From positions 682,001-746,000 of the forward strand of contig JADJUF010000037.1 in the NCBI GenBank assembly GCA_016717005.1: a DNA stretch of 64,000 nucleotides, written 5' to 3'. The DNA is from Myxococcales bacterium. Its GTDB lineage: Bacteria > Myxococcota_A > Polyangia > Haliangiales > Haliangiaceae. Each line of letters starts with the position of its first letter. Position 1 is the stretch's first letter. The notes beneath the pieces are model-generated. The model did no database searches and was not told where the DNA came from. It was given only the letters and a program-made list of their open reading frames with translations. The position numbers and the translations under genes were made by a program. Shown here in pieces: positions 44,645-52,564 of this stretch.

Positions 44645-47392
44645 CTATTCGAGGCGGGCGCGGATGGGGGCGGCGCGGGGGTCGGTGGGGTCGAGGTGGG
44701 CGAGGGCTTGCTGGTAGAGCGCGGTGGCGTCGGCGTCGCGGTGCTGGCGGGCGGCGAGGTCGCCGCGGGTCACGCGCAGTGCGATGGCGTCGGCGTCGTG
44801 GACGCCGGGGTGCGCGTCGTAGATCGCGAGCGCGCGCGCGAGGCTGCGGTCGGCCTGGGCGAGGTCGCCGAGCGCGAGCCAGGAGGCGGCGACGTGGGCG
44901 TGGCTCATGCCGGTGTCGGGGTGATCGGCGCCGAGCGTGTCGATCCGGATCGCGAGCGCGGCCTGGCGATCGCGGAGCGCGGCCTTGTGATCGCGACGGC
45001 GCTCGGCGAGCTGGGCCCGCGACTCGAGCGTGTAGACGATCTGGCGCTTGCCGGCCTCGCCCAGGGCGGTGAGCGTGGTCATCGCGCGCGCGACCGCGTG
45101 CGTGGCGCGCGCGCGGCTGGCCGGCGTGTCCTCGGCCAGGCCGATCTCGGCGACGACGGTCAGCGTCTGCGGCACCAGCGGGTGGTCGGGGCCGAGGCCG
45201 CGCTCGCGCAGCCCGAGCGCCAGGTCGACGTCGGCGCGCGCGGTCGCGAAGTCACCGCGGCGGCTGGCGAGGAGCGCGAGCTGCTCGTACGGGTACGCCA
45301 GGTTGGGGTGCTCGGCGCCGAGGCTCTGCTGCCAGATCCGGATCACCTCCTGGTAGTGCGGCGCGGCCTGATCGCCGTCGCCGAGCTGGCGATAGATGTC
45401 GGCGAGGTTCTGGTGCACGTACGCCACGCTCGAATGATCGGGCCCGAGCTCGACCTGCATGCGCTCGAGCGCCTCCTGCAGATCGCGCAGCGCGCCGCGC
45501 GGATCGCCGGCGTACCAGCGCGCCAGGCCGAGGTTGGCCAGCGCCGGCGTCAGCGCCGGGTTGCCGTCGGCGCCGAGCTGCCGCTGCAGCGCGAGCGCGC
45601 GCTCGTAGGCGCGGTACGCGTCGGGGTAGCGCGCCTTCGCGAGGTAGATGCCGCCGAGCGTGTTGTACAGCCGGCCCTGGATCGCCAGCTCGTCGGGGAC
45701 GCGCTCGGCGCTGGTGACCGCGACCGGCTCGAGCGTGAGCGCGTCGTCGAGGCGGCCCTGCTGGGCCAGCAGATCGAGCACGCGGATCCAGACCTCGGCC
45801 ACCTTGGCGTCGTCCTGCGCCTGGGCCGCGGCCGACGCCGCCGCGCGGAAGGTCTGCTCGGCCGCACCGGGATCGCCGAGCGTCACCTGCAGCGCCGCGC
45901 GCAGGAGCAGCACGCGCGCGGTCAGCGGCGCGTAGCCGAGCGCGCGCACGTCGTCGACGAGGCCGTCGCTGGCGGCGAGCGCCTCCTGGTGCTGACCGCG
46001 CCGCTCGAGGTGCTGCTGCGCGTCGAAGCGGGCCTCGAGCGCGCGCAGCTGGGCCCGCGCGGCGTCGCCGGTCGGCAGCGGCACCGCGCGCGTCAGCGCC
46101 ACCGGATCGACGCAGGCGTCGAGGTCGCCGAGCTCGCCGACGGTGCGGACCGCGCGCTGGACCACGGTCGGGTTGGGATCGGCGAACAGCGTCGTGACGC
46201 TGGTCAGCGCCGCGAGCTGGCGATCGAAGCAGCGCATCGACAGGTCGAGCACGTCGGCGCTCTGATCGTGGTGGACGCGCGTGGCCTTGCAGCTGGCGGT
46301 GCGCAGCCGGACCCAGTCGGCGACGTAGCGATCGAGGCGCGCGTCGACCTGGGCCCAGACCGCGTCGGCGTCGGCGACGCCGGTGGCGGTGAACGCGGCC
46401 GCGGCGGTCGCGCGCCCGGCCTCGGTCCAGACGCTGGCCACCTGGGCCTCGGCCCCCTGGCAGACCTCGCGCGCGGCCGCGGCCCGGGCACGCTGGGTCA
46501 GCACCACCGCGGTCAGCCCGGCGACGGTCGCGACCGCGACCCCGATCACCACCTTGGTCCGCAGCGGCGTCGGCGCCAGCGCCGCGACCGCGGCGGTCAT
46601 GTCGGGGAAGCGCCGCGCGGGATCGGGCTCGAGGCCGCGCCGCGCCACGCGCTCGAGCCACGCCGGCGTCCGCGCCCAGCGCGCGCCGTCGCCTGGGCGC
46701 TGGCCCTCGATCGCCTCGACCAGCGACGCGAAGAACGCGTACTGATCGGCGGCCGCGCTGCCGCCGCCGCCGGCCACCCGCTCGGGCGCGAGGTAGGCGC
46801 GGGTGCCGGCGCTCGACGGCGCGTCGGTGCGCCGGCGCGCCAGGCCGAAGTCGATCAGCCGGGGCCGGCCGTCGGCGACGACGATGTTCTCGGGCTTGAC
46901 GTCGCAGTGGGCGATGCCGAGCGCGTGCGCCGCGGCGAGGCCGTGGCCGATCTGGATGAACAGCGCCACGATCTCGCGCCAGGTGCGCGGCTGCTCGAGC
47001 CAGGCGCGGAGGTCGCCGCCGTCGAGCTGCTCCATCACCAGGTACAGCCCGTCGGCGTCCTCGACGACGTCGTAGATCGCGACGACGTTGGCGTGGCTCA
47101 GCTTGGCCAGCATGCGCGCCTCGCGCAGGAGCTGGTCGCGATCGTCGCGGTGATCGGGGTGCAGGCTCTTCACGGCGACGTGCCGATCGAGCACCGGATC
47201 GAACGCCGACAGGATCGCGCCCATCGCGCCGCGGCCGAGCGAGCCCTCGATGCGCAGGCGCCCGAGCTGCAGCTCCGCGGGGGCGCCGAACAGGGCCGCG
47301 CGCAGCTTGCCGGCGAGCATCCGATCGACCAGATCGCCCGCGGCCGGCCTGGCCGCGCGCAGCGTTCCGTCGTGGTCGTCGTTGCTGGCCAT
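44645..47392 (-). CDS. Ser/Thr protein kinase with membrane span and TPR tail
   Basis: 915 aa from ATG 47392 (MASNDDHDGTLRAARPAAGD). Kinase domain about residues 45-300: LGRGAMGAILSAFDP (P-loop), VAVKSLHPDH (Lys), IAHCDVKPENIVV (HCD instead of HRD, the Asp kept), LIDFGLARRR (DFG) and GTRAYLAPERV. One transmembrane helix follows (VVIGVAVATVAGLTAVVL). The exported or C-terminal part is a chain of about eight tetratricopeptide repeats, several like kinesin-light-chain repeats (AYVHQNLADIYRQLGDGDQA). It is divergent from an ECF sigma gene with only 27 bp between starts, a familiar kinase-sigma pairing in these bacteria. Confidence 0.92.
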   Translation of the reverse strand: MASNDDHDGTLRAARPAAGDLVDRMLAGKLRAALFGAPAELQLGRLRIEGSLGRGAMGAILSAFDPVLDRHVAVKSLHPDHRDDRDQLLREARMLAKLSHANVVAIYDVVEDADGLYLVMEQLDGGDLRAWLEQPRTWREIVALFIQIGHGLAAAHALGIAHCDVKPENIVVADGRPRLIDFGLARRRTDAPSSAGTRAYLAPERVAGGGGSAAADQYAFFASLVEAIEGQRPGDGARWARTPAWLERVARRGLEPDPARRFPDMTAAVAALAPTPLRTKVVIGVAVATVAGLTAVVLTQRARAAAAREVCQGAEAQVASVWTEAGRATAAAAFTATGVADADAVWAQVDARLDRYVADWVRLRTASCKATRVHHDQSADVLDLSMRCFDRQLAALTSVTTLFADPNPTVVQRAVRTVGELGDLDACVDPVALTRAVPLPTGDAARAQLRALEARFDAQQHLERRGQHQEALAASDGLVDDVRALGYAPLTARVLLLRAALQVTLGDPGAAEQTFRAAASAAAQAQDDAKVAEVWIRVLDLLAQQGRLDDALTLEPVAVTSAERVPDELAIQGRLYNTLGGIYLAKARYPDAYRAYERALALQRQLGADGNPALTPALANLGLARWYAGDPRGALRDLQEALERMQVELGPDHSSVAYVHQNLADIYRQLGDGDQAAPHYQEVIRIWQQSLGAEHPNLAYPYEQLALLASRRGDFATARADVDLALGLRERGLGPDHPLVPQTLTVVAEIGLAEDTPASRARATHAVARAMTTLTALGEAGKRQIVYTLESRAQLAERRRDHKAALRDRQAALAIRIDTLGADHPDTGMSHAHVAASWLALGDLAQADRSLARALAIYDAHPGVHDADAIALRVTRGDLAARQHRDADATALYQQALAHLDPTDPRAAPIRARLE

Positions 47393-47419
47393 GCCTGCGG
47401 GGGTGGATAGTATGGCGAA

Positions 47420-47998
47420 ATGGCGGACGACTGGGAGCTGCTCGAGGCCTGGCGCGCCGGTGACGCGCGCGCCGGCAACGAGCTGGTGGCGGCCCACTTC
47501 GAGGCGGTGAGCCGGTTCTTCCGCGGCAAGCTCGGCGACGACGTCGAGGACATCCTCCAGCAGACCTTCCTGGCGTGCGTCGAGGGCCGCGACCGGATCG
47601 ACGGCGTCAGCTTCCGCAGCTACCTGTTCGGCGTCGCGACCCGCCGGCTGTTCGATCACCTGCGCGCGCGCTACAAGGCCGGCCGCAGCGTGTCGTTCTC
47701 CGAGGTCTCGCTGACCGACCTCGGCACCACCCCGAGCGAGCGGGTGGCCCGGACCGAGCGCGCGCAGCTGCTGCAGGCGGCCCTCCGCCAGATCCCGCTC
47801 GACGCGCAGATCGCGCTCGAGCTGGCGTACTGGGAGGGCCTGTCGGGCGCCGAGATCGCGGTCGCGCTCGCGATCGAGCCGGGCACGGTGCGGTCGCGGC
47901 TCAGCCGGGCCCGCGACCACCTGCGCGACGCGGTCCGCGCGCTCGGCGGCGACGTCGAGAACCTGTTCGGCACCAGCCTCGAGCGCGACGCCGGCTGA
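47420..47998 (+). CDS. RNA polymerase ECF-type sigma factor
   Basis: 192 aa. Region 2: ELVAAHFEAVSRFFRGKLG, DDVEDILQQTFLACVEG and RSYLFGVATRRLFDHLRARY. Region 4: RQIPLDAQIALELAYWEGLS and GAEIAVALAIEPGTVRSRLS, a helix-turn-helix that reads the -35. No anti-sigma gene is nearby. The divergent TPR kinase is the likely partner, as in ECF groups controlled by Ser/Thr phosphorylation; that link is inference from position. The 27-bp intergenic space must hold control signals for both, or promoters lie within the genes. Confidence 0.92.
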   Translation: MADDWELLEAWRAGDARAGNELVAAHFEAVSRFFRGKLGDDVEDILQQTFLACVEGRDRIDGVSFRSYLFGVATRRLFDHLRARYKAGRSVSFSEVSLTDLGTTPSERVARTERAQLLQAALRQIPLDAQIALELAYWEGLSGAEIAVALAIEPGTVRSRLSRARDHLRDAVRALGGDVENLFGTSLERDAG

Positions 47999-48005
47999 CC
48001 CCGCG

Positions 48006-49301
48006 CTAGAACAGCTGCTCCATGCGCGCGGCGATCCAGACCGGCGCCGGATCCGACTCGTCCTGCTGCAGCGGGTAGCGGATCGTCAGGAGCGCCTGGG
48101 CCCGGCGGCGATCGCCGGCGCTGCCGCACATGTCGCAGGCCTTGTCGAGCCACCAGTCGAGCGCGCTGGCGTCGCCGGCGTCGTCGGGAAAGTACGAGCG
48201 CAGGTACGGCAGGATCTGCGCGGCCTGGCCGGCGCCGGCCATCTGCACGATCTTGCCGAGGATCATCACCTCGCGCTGATCGTTGGTGAGGCCGTCGCCG
48301 TTGCCGTACTTGGCGGCGAACTTGACGCCGAGCTCGTCGTAGAGCCGGTGGTACTTGGTCGCCTGCTGCGCGATCTTGCGGTTCCAGTAGGCGCCGATGT
48401 TCGACCAGTCGACCGGGCGCAGGTCGAACGACGCCAGCACCTGAGTCGCGTCGGCGCCGCGCTTGTCGCCGGCGCGCAGCGCCTCGGTCACCTCGACGAA
48501 CAGCTCGAACGGCACCGGCTCGTCGCCGACGTCGCCGGCGTAGCCCGCGCTCGAGGACTGGGCCGCGGCCGCGCCGTAGGGGCCGACCGCGCCGCTGGCG
48601 AACGCGTTGGCGTAGGCGCCCGCGACCGTGCCGGTGGTGTCGGTCGACATCCGCCGGTTCCACTCGGCGCTGACCCGGGCCCAGCGCTCACCGTCGATGC
48701 CGGCCGCCGCGATCAGCGCGTTCGCGTCGGCGCCGCCGGCGAGCTGGGCCTGGAGCTGGGCCCACTGCGCGCAGCTCACGCCCTCGACCGGGGCCAGCGC
48801 ACCGCCCGCGCCCGACATCGCCGCGGCCTTGCCCTGGCCGAGGCGCTCGCGCGCGATCGCGCCCATGCGGAACTCACAGTCGGTGACGTTCTCGCCGGTC
48901 TGCCGGGCCCAGCCGCGCACCGCCCAGGCCTTGTACTTCTCGTAGTGCCCGCCGCTGCGGAACCCGAACTGGGTGATCAGCAGCACCTCCTCGGGATCGA
49001 GCCGATCGCCGTCGGCGTCGGTCATCGACGGCAGGTCCTCCTTGTCGATGAAGCGCATGCGATCGCGCAGCGTCTCGAACTTGAAGAACCAGTCGTCGAT
49101 CGACAGGTCGCTCCAGCCGTCGGGCAGCGGCAGCTCGTCGCCGTCCCACGCGAACGTCGGCCCGTCGTACGCCGGCGCCGCCGCGGCCGCCGGCTCGTCG
49201 TCGTCCGGCGCCGCCGCCTGCGCGGGCGCCGCGGCCTGCATCATCGGCATCGGGGGCGCGACCTTGCCAACAGCCTTCTTGATCTTGTCGAGGAAACCCA
49301 T
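48006..49301 (-). CDS. Conserved-looking hypothetical protein
   Basis: 431 aa. It begins with an amphipathic helix (MGFLDKIKKAVGKVAPPMPM), then an Ala/Pro/Asp linker, then a globular part with many Trp and Tyr residues (WDGDELPLPDGWSDLSIDDW, then GGHYEKYKAWAVRGWARQTG) and the repeated pattern IDGERWARVSAEWNRRMS and LRPVDWSNIGAYWNRKIAQQ. DADGDRLDPEE looks like a Ca-binding loop, but no other EF-hand part is seen. The two Trp/Asn repeats suggest an internal duplication. No family is recognised with confidence. It is convergent with the ECF sigma gene (7 bp apart). Confidence 0.7.
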   Translation of the reverse strand: MGFLDKIKKAVGKVAPPMPMMQAAAPAQAAAPDDDEPAAAAAPAYDGPTFAWDGDELPLPDGWSDLSIDDWFFKFETLRDRMRFIDKEDLPSMTDADGDRLDPEEVLLITQFGFRSGGHYEKYKAWAVRGWARQTGENVTDCEFRMGAIARERLGQGKAAAMSGAGGALAPVEGVSCAQWAQLQAQLAGGADANALIAAAGIDGERWARVSAEWNRRMSTDTTGTVAGAYANAFASGAVGPYGAAAAQSSSAGYAGDVGDEPVPFELFVEVTEALRAGDKRGADATQVLASFDLRPVDWSNIGAYWNRKIAQQATKYHRLYDELGVKFAAKYGNGDGLTNDQREVMILGKIVQMAGAGQAAQILPYLRSYFPDDAGDASALDWWLDKACDMCGSAGDRRRAQALLTIRYPLQQDESDPAPVWIAARMEQLF

Positions 49302-49672
49302 GTGTCGTTACTCCGTCGTGCGTGGTGAGTCGGGCGGCGGGTGCGTGCCCTCCCTCCCGAAGTCGCGCCGCGGCCGACCCTGCTCCCAACTTTCGAAGAA
49401 ACTTCACAAGGCCCCGAGATCGCTCGATGGCGCGCCCGGCGTCGGCCGCCGCCGGGCAGGCTGGCGGCCGTGCCGCGCCGATTCCCATGCCGGCGCCGCC
49501 ACGCCGTGCGATGCCGCCGGGATTGGCGACCGCGCCGGCGCGCTCGCCCTGCACGGCGACGAGCGACCGCCAGGTTGCCCATCGTCTGTCAGGGATTGGT
49601 CGAACCCTGACACCGAGCCGAATTATTCCAACTGGTTGGCGCATGGCGCGGGGCTCGCAACTGTCCCGAGAC
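49302..49672. other. Intergenic region upstream of the radical SAM gene
   Basis: The first 260 bp hold no recognised feature. The last 100 bp are AT-richer and carry the inverted repeat GTCAGGG (49588-49594) / CCCTGAC (49605-49611) and the nearby CCAACTGGTTGG-like dyad (49628-49639), placed where operators or a leader hairpin of the radical SAM gene could lie. Confidence 0.45.
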
Positions 49673-50719
49673 ATGTCTGACCCAGTCGCTTCGATCGTCC
49701 CGCTCCGTCATTGCCGCCGCGGTCAGGTCCGCGCGGATCTGCGCGCGCTCCGCGGCATCGCGGCGGCGGCGATCGATCCGGATCGGCCGCTGATGGCGCA
49801 CGTCGTGGTCACGCGCCGCTGCAACCTGTCGTGCGGCTACTGCACCGAGTACGACCAGGTGTCGGCGCCGGTGCCGCTAGCCGAGATGAAGGCGCGCATC
49901 GATCACCTGGCGCGGCTGGGCACGGTGTTCGTGACGCTCACCGGCGGCGAGACGCTCCTGCATCCCGACCTGGTCGAGATCGTCCGCCACGTCCGCGCCC
50001 GCGGCATGACGCCGGCGATGAACACCAACGGCTACCTGCTGACGCGCGCGCTGATCGTCGCGCTCGGCGACGCCGGGCTGTACGCGCTGCAGCTGAGCCT
50101 CGACAACGTCACGCCCAGCGCGATCAGCAAGAAGTCGCTCAAGCCGCTGCGCGGCAAGCTGCGCCTGCTGGCCGAGCACGCGCGCTTCCGGGTGCGCGTC
50201 AACACGGTGTTCGGCGCGGCCCCGCCCGAGGAGGCGCTCGCGGTCGCGCAGGCGGTGCACGCGCTCGGCTTCGACGCCAAGTGCTCGCTGGTCCGCGATC
50301 CGTCGGGCCGCGTGCAGCCGCTCGACGCCCACGCCCGCGCGGTCTACGCGCAGATCCGCGCGCTCGATCGCCGCGGCACCGGCGTCTTCTCCGAGGACTT
50401 CCAGGACGACCTGCTCGCCGACGGCGAGGTGACCTGGAAGTGCCGCGCCGGCGCCCGCTTCTTCACCGTGTGCGAGGACGGCCTCGTCCACCTGTGCACG
50501 CCCAAGATGGGCCTCGGCGCTCGCCCGCTCGCCGACTACGGCGTCGCCGACATCCGCCGCGCCTTCGCCACGCCCAAGCCCTGCGCCGCCACCTGCCCCG
50601 TCGCCTACGCCCACCAGGGCAGCCGCCTCGACGCCTGGCGCGCCCAGCCCCTGCCCCCGTCGCTCCCCGCGCCGTCCGCCACGCCGCCCGGCCGCGTCAC
50701 CCTCGCCGTCGTGCGGTGA
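49673..50719 (+). CDS. Radical SAM protein
   Basis: About 348 aa. It uses a 4Fe-4S cluster and S-adenosylmethionine for radical chemistry; the cluster motif CNLSCGYC is near residue 50, followed by the SAM-binding TLTGGETLLHPDL. A second Cys set near the C-terminus (WKCRAGARFFTVCEDGLVHL, then C in LCTPK, then CAATCPVAYAHQG) suggests a SPASM-like auxiliary cluster. Such enzymes often modify peptides or cofactors; the substrate is unknown and no precursor peptide is recognised nearby. ATG 49673 (MSDPVASIVPLRH) was preferred; 49643 is an alternative. Its 3' end recurs in decayed copies at 51781-51925 and 54699-55026. Confidence 0.88.
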   Translation: MSDPVASIVPLRHCRRGQVRADLRALRGIAAAAIDPDRPLMAHVVVTRRCNLSCGYCTEYDQVSAPVPLAEMKARIDHLARLGTVFVTLTGGETLLHPDLVEIVRHVRARGMTPAMNTNGYLLTRALIVALGDAGLYALQLSLDNVTPSAISKKSLKPLRGKLRLLAEHARFRVRVNTVFGAAPPEEALAVAQAVHALGFDAKCSLVRDPSGRVQPLDAHARAVYAQIRALDRRGTGVFSEDFQDDLLADGEVTWKCRAGARFFTVCEDGLVHLCTPKMGLGARPLADYGVADIRRAFATPKPCAATCPVAYAHQGSRLDAWRAQPLPPSLPAPSATPPGRVTLAVVR

Positions 50720-50914
50720 GGCCGCGCCGGCGACGACAGCTCGTCGAACGCACGCGCTCGTATCAGGCGAGAGAACCGCGCGCGCCCGCGTGCGCACGCC
50801 CTCGGTTCAGACGAGGGCGATGGACCGCGCGCGCCCGCGTGCGCACGCCCTCGGTTCAGGCGAGTGCGATGGACCTCGCGCGCCGGGTGCGTCGCACCCC
50901 GCAGCACCGCGCCC
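50720..50914. repeat. 49-bp tandem repeats between the radical SAM and GNAT genes
   Basis: ACCGCGCGCGCCCGCGTGCG and CACGCCCTCGGTTCAG recur with a 49-bp period (starts near 50775, 50824 and a partial unit at 50873). The space before them is unlike the units. A related sequence follows the decayed radical SAM copy at 54720-54780. Confidence 0.85.
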
Positions 50915-51445
50915 TCAGGCCGTGAGCGTCGCGGCGATCGTGTCGATGCCGAGGAACATCGGCAGCGGCTCCGAGACCAGCAGGCCCTCGCGCACGCCGT
51001 CGAGAGCCTCGAAGCCCAGGCCCGCGTAGAACCGCACAGCGTCCGGCTTGGCGTCGGTCACCACGCCGACGCACCCCAGGCGATCGCGCTGCTCGATCGC
51101 CAGCTGGAGCACCGTGCGCAGCAGCGCCTTGCCGATGCCGAGGCCCTGGGCCCGGACATCGACGCCCAGCCGGGCGAGCCGGAGCACGGGCAACGGGTAG
51201 CTCGGGAGACGCTTGCGCAGCCGCGCGCCGGGGACGTTCGCCCGCTCGATCGATGACGGCGCGACCGTGGCGAAGCCGACGATCCGGCCATCGACCACGG
51301 CGACGTAGGTGACCGCCAGGTGGAGCTTGAACTGGTTCTGCCCCGCGTAGTGCTCGAAGAAGCGGTCGAGGTCCGGCTCGCCGCACGAGAACCCGCCGCG
51401 GTCGTCGTCGCGCGCGAGCGGGCGGATCTCAACGGCCCTTGCCAC
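50915..51445 (-). CDS. GNAT acetyltransferase, probable toxin of a GNAT-RHH toxin-antitoxin pair
   Basis: 176 aa (MARAVEIRPLARDDDRGGFS). The opening SCGEPDLDRFFEHYAGQNQF is typical of TacT/AtaT-type toxins, which acetylate aminoacyl-tRNA and stop translation. The acetyl-CoA loop LGVDVRAQGLGIGKALL is intact, and RFYAGLGFEAL supplies the conserved Tyr. It begins inside the antitoxin gene (17-bp overlap), the usual coupling. Target tRNA cannot be deduced. A degraded copy of its 3' end lies in the mosaic at 54699-55026. Confidence 0.88.
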   Translation of the reverse strand: MARAVEIRPLARDDDRGGFSCGEPDLDRFFEHYAGQNQFKLHLAVTYVAVVDGRIVGFATVAPSSIERANVPGARLRKRLPSYPLPVLRLARLGVDVRAQGLGIGKALLRTVLQLAIEQRDRLGCVGVVTDAKPDAVRFYAGLGFEALDGVREGLLVSEPLPMFLGIDTIAATLTA

Positions 51446-51704
51446 GCATCAACTCGCGCAGGGCGGCCGTCGGCGCCGGCGGGCGCTCGAGCAGCTCGAC
51501 CACGCGCGCGAACGCCTTGTCCTCGAGCACGAGCCGGACCGGCACCAGCGCCTCGTCCGGCAACTCCCGGCGCGCCTCCATGAAGTACAAGAGCGCCTGC
51601 TCGACCACGTAGTTCTTCTTGAGCCCATGGCTCTCCGTGAAGCGGTCGAGCTGCTCCTTGGTCGCGACCGAGATCGTCGCCGAGATCTGGGACTGGTCAC
51701 CCAT
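51429..51704 (-). CDS. Ribbon-helix-helix antitoxin partner of the GNAT toxin
   Basis: 91 aa. MGDQSQISATISVATKEQLD is a short strand plus helix of a ribbon-helix-helix (DUF1778/TacA-like) DNA-binding dimer, continuing with FTESHGLKKNYVVEQALLYF. The C-terminal part (VRLVLEDKAFARVVELLERP) should wrap the toxin. ATG 51704 has GGAGGAG just upstream. It precedes and overlaps the toxin gene. A perfect 11-bp inverted repeat 31 bp upstream fits autoregulation. Confidence 0.87.
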   Translation of the reverse strand: MGDQSQISATISVATKEQLDRFTESHGLKKNYVVEQALLYFMEARRELPDEALVPVRLVLEDKAFARVVELLERPPAPTAALRELMRGKGR

Positions 51705-51734
51705 CGCTCCTCCACCCTGCCACGCAAAAGCGGG

Positions 51735-51760
51735 CCGGGCCATGGAAAACCATGGCCCGG
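51735..51760. promoter_or_regulatory. 11-bp perfect inverted repeat, likely operator of the GNAT-RHH module
   Basis: CCGGGCCATGG, AAAA, CCATGGCCCGG. It lies 31 bp before the antitoxin start on its strand, where ribbon-helix-helix antitoxins normally bind to repress their own operon. Confidence 0.65.
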
Positions 51761-51780
51761 TCGGTGCTCACCGCGGCCCC

Positions 51781-51925
51781 GCCCGACGGGCCTTCGCCAC
51801 GCCCAGCCCTGCGCCGCCACCTGCCCCGTCGCCTACTCCCACCAGGGCAGCCGCCTCGACACCTGGCGCGCCCAGCCCTCCCCGCGCCCCCGGCCGCGTC
51901 TACCTTGCCGTCGTGCGGTGAGGCA
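51781..51925 (+). pseudogene. Decayed copy of the radical SAM gene 3' end
   Basis: Nearly identical in stretches to 50561-50722: CCTTCGCCACGCCCA, GCCCTGCGCCGCCACCTGCC, CACCAGGGCAGCCGCCTCGA, and the end GCCGTCGTGCGGTGAGGC including the stop codon. Small deletions shorten it. It marks the left border of the RHS tip cassette. The remainder of 51926-52053 shows no gene. Confidence 0.88.
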
Positions 51926-52053
51926 GCGGCGCAGACCGGCGGGGCTCGGGCTCAGCGAGAGCAACGGCGCGCACCTGCGTCAACACTGTGGTCCATCAAC
52001 TGGTCCTCGCCGTCAGGCGGCGCAACCGCAGCCTGCTCCATCCGATATAAGGG

Positions 52054-52563
52054 CTACTCACAGTTCCAGCTGTAGTCGCGCTCGGCGAACGGGAACCGCG
52101 CATCCGCAGAGAAGAATCGAATGCAGCGCCCGACCCCGCCTCCACCGCCAAACGGGCGCTGCCACGAGGCAGCGCGACCACGCAGGAACTGCATTCGAAC
52201 GACATAGCCGCGACATCCCTTTGCGTCTTGTGCTCCGTAAACGTCTCCGACAAGGTCGCCTTTCCTGAATCGAACTGCCATCGGTCCGGGTGAGACCCAC
52301 CCACCATCCGCGGTCTGCACTATGAAGCCATCGTCAGAGAGCGCACTAGCCCACGATTCGGCATCGACAACACTACCCGGCATCCCGCAACCTCGAAAAT
52401 GCATCTCGACCTCAGGCCCGAGCCGGATCCAATATGACGAAATTTTGTGGAGTTCCGAAGGCAGCGCCACCGCGCCAGCGGCCTGAGCTGTTGGCGCCAC
52501 GTTCTCGCAGACATCTCGGCGGATGCATCCCGCGAGCAACGCCAGCAGTGCAAGTTCTTTCAT
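52054..52563 (-). CDS. Small lipoprotein-like protein, probable immunity protein for the RHS toxin tip
   Basis: 169 aa from ATG 52563. MKELALLALLAGC looks like a very short lipoprotein signal with Cys 13. The rest (AVALPSELHKISSYWIRLGP, GGWVSPGPMAVRFRKGDLVG, and CRGYVVRMQFLRG, ending DYSWNCE) matches no recognised family. The ATG is separated from the RHS stop by a single base, the standard position of a cognate immunity gene. The region is clearly AT-richer than its surroundings, as is the toxin tip, so both probably arrived together. A longer frame overlaps the toxin gene and is not favoured. Confidence 0.72.
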   Translation of the reverse strand: MKELALLALLAGCIRRDVCENVAPTAQAAGAVALPSELHKISSYWIRLGPEVEMHFRGCGMPGSVVDAESWASALSDDGFIVQTADGGWVSPGPMAVRFRKGDLVGDVYGAQDAKGCRGYVVRMQFLRGRAASWQRPFGGGGGVGRCIRFFSADARFPFAERDYSWNCE

Positions 52564-52564
52564 A

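Noticed and set aside
44696..47410. A 904-codon open frame opposite the TPR kinase gene
   Set aside because: It is the antisense shadow of a well-defined kinase; no family features are visible.
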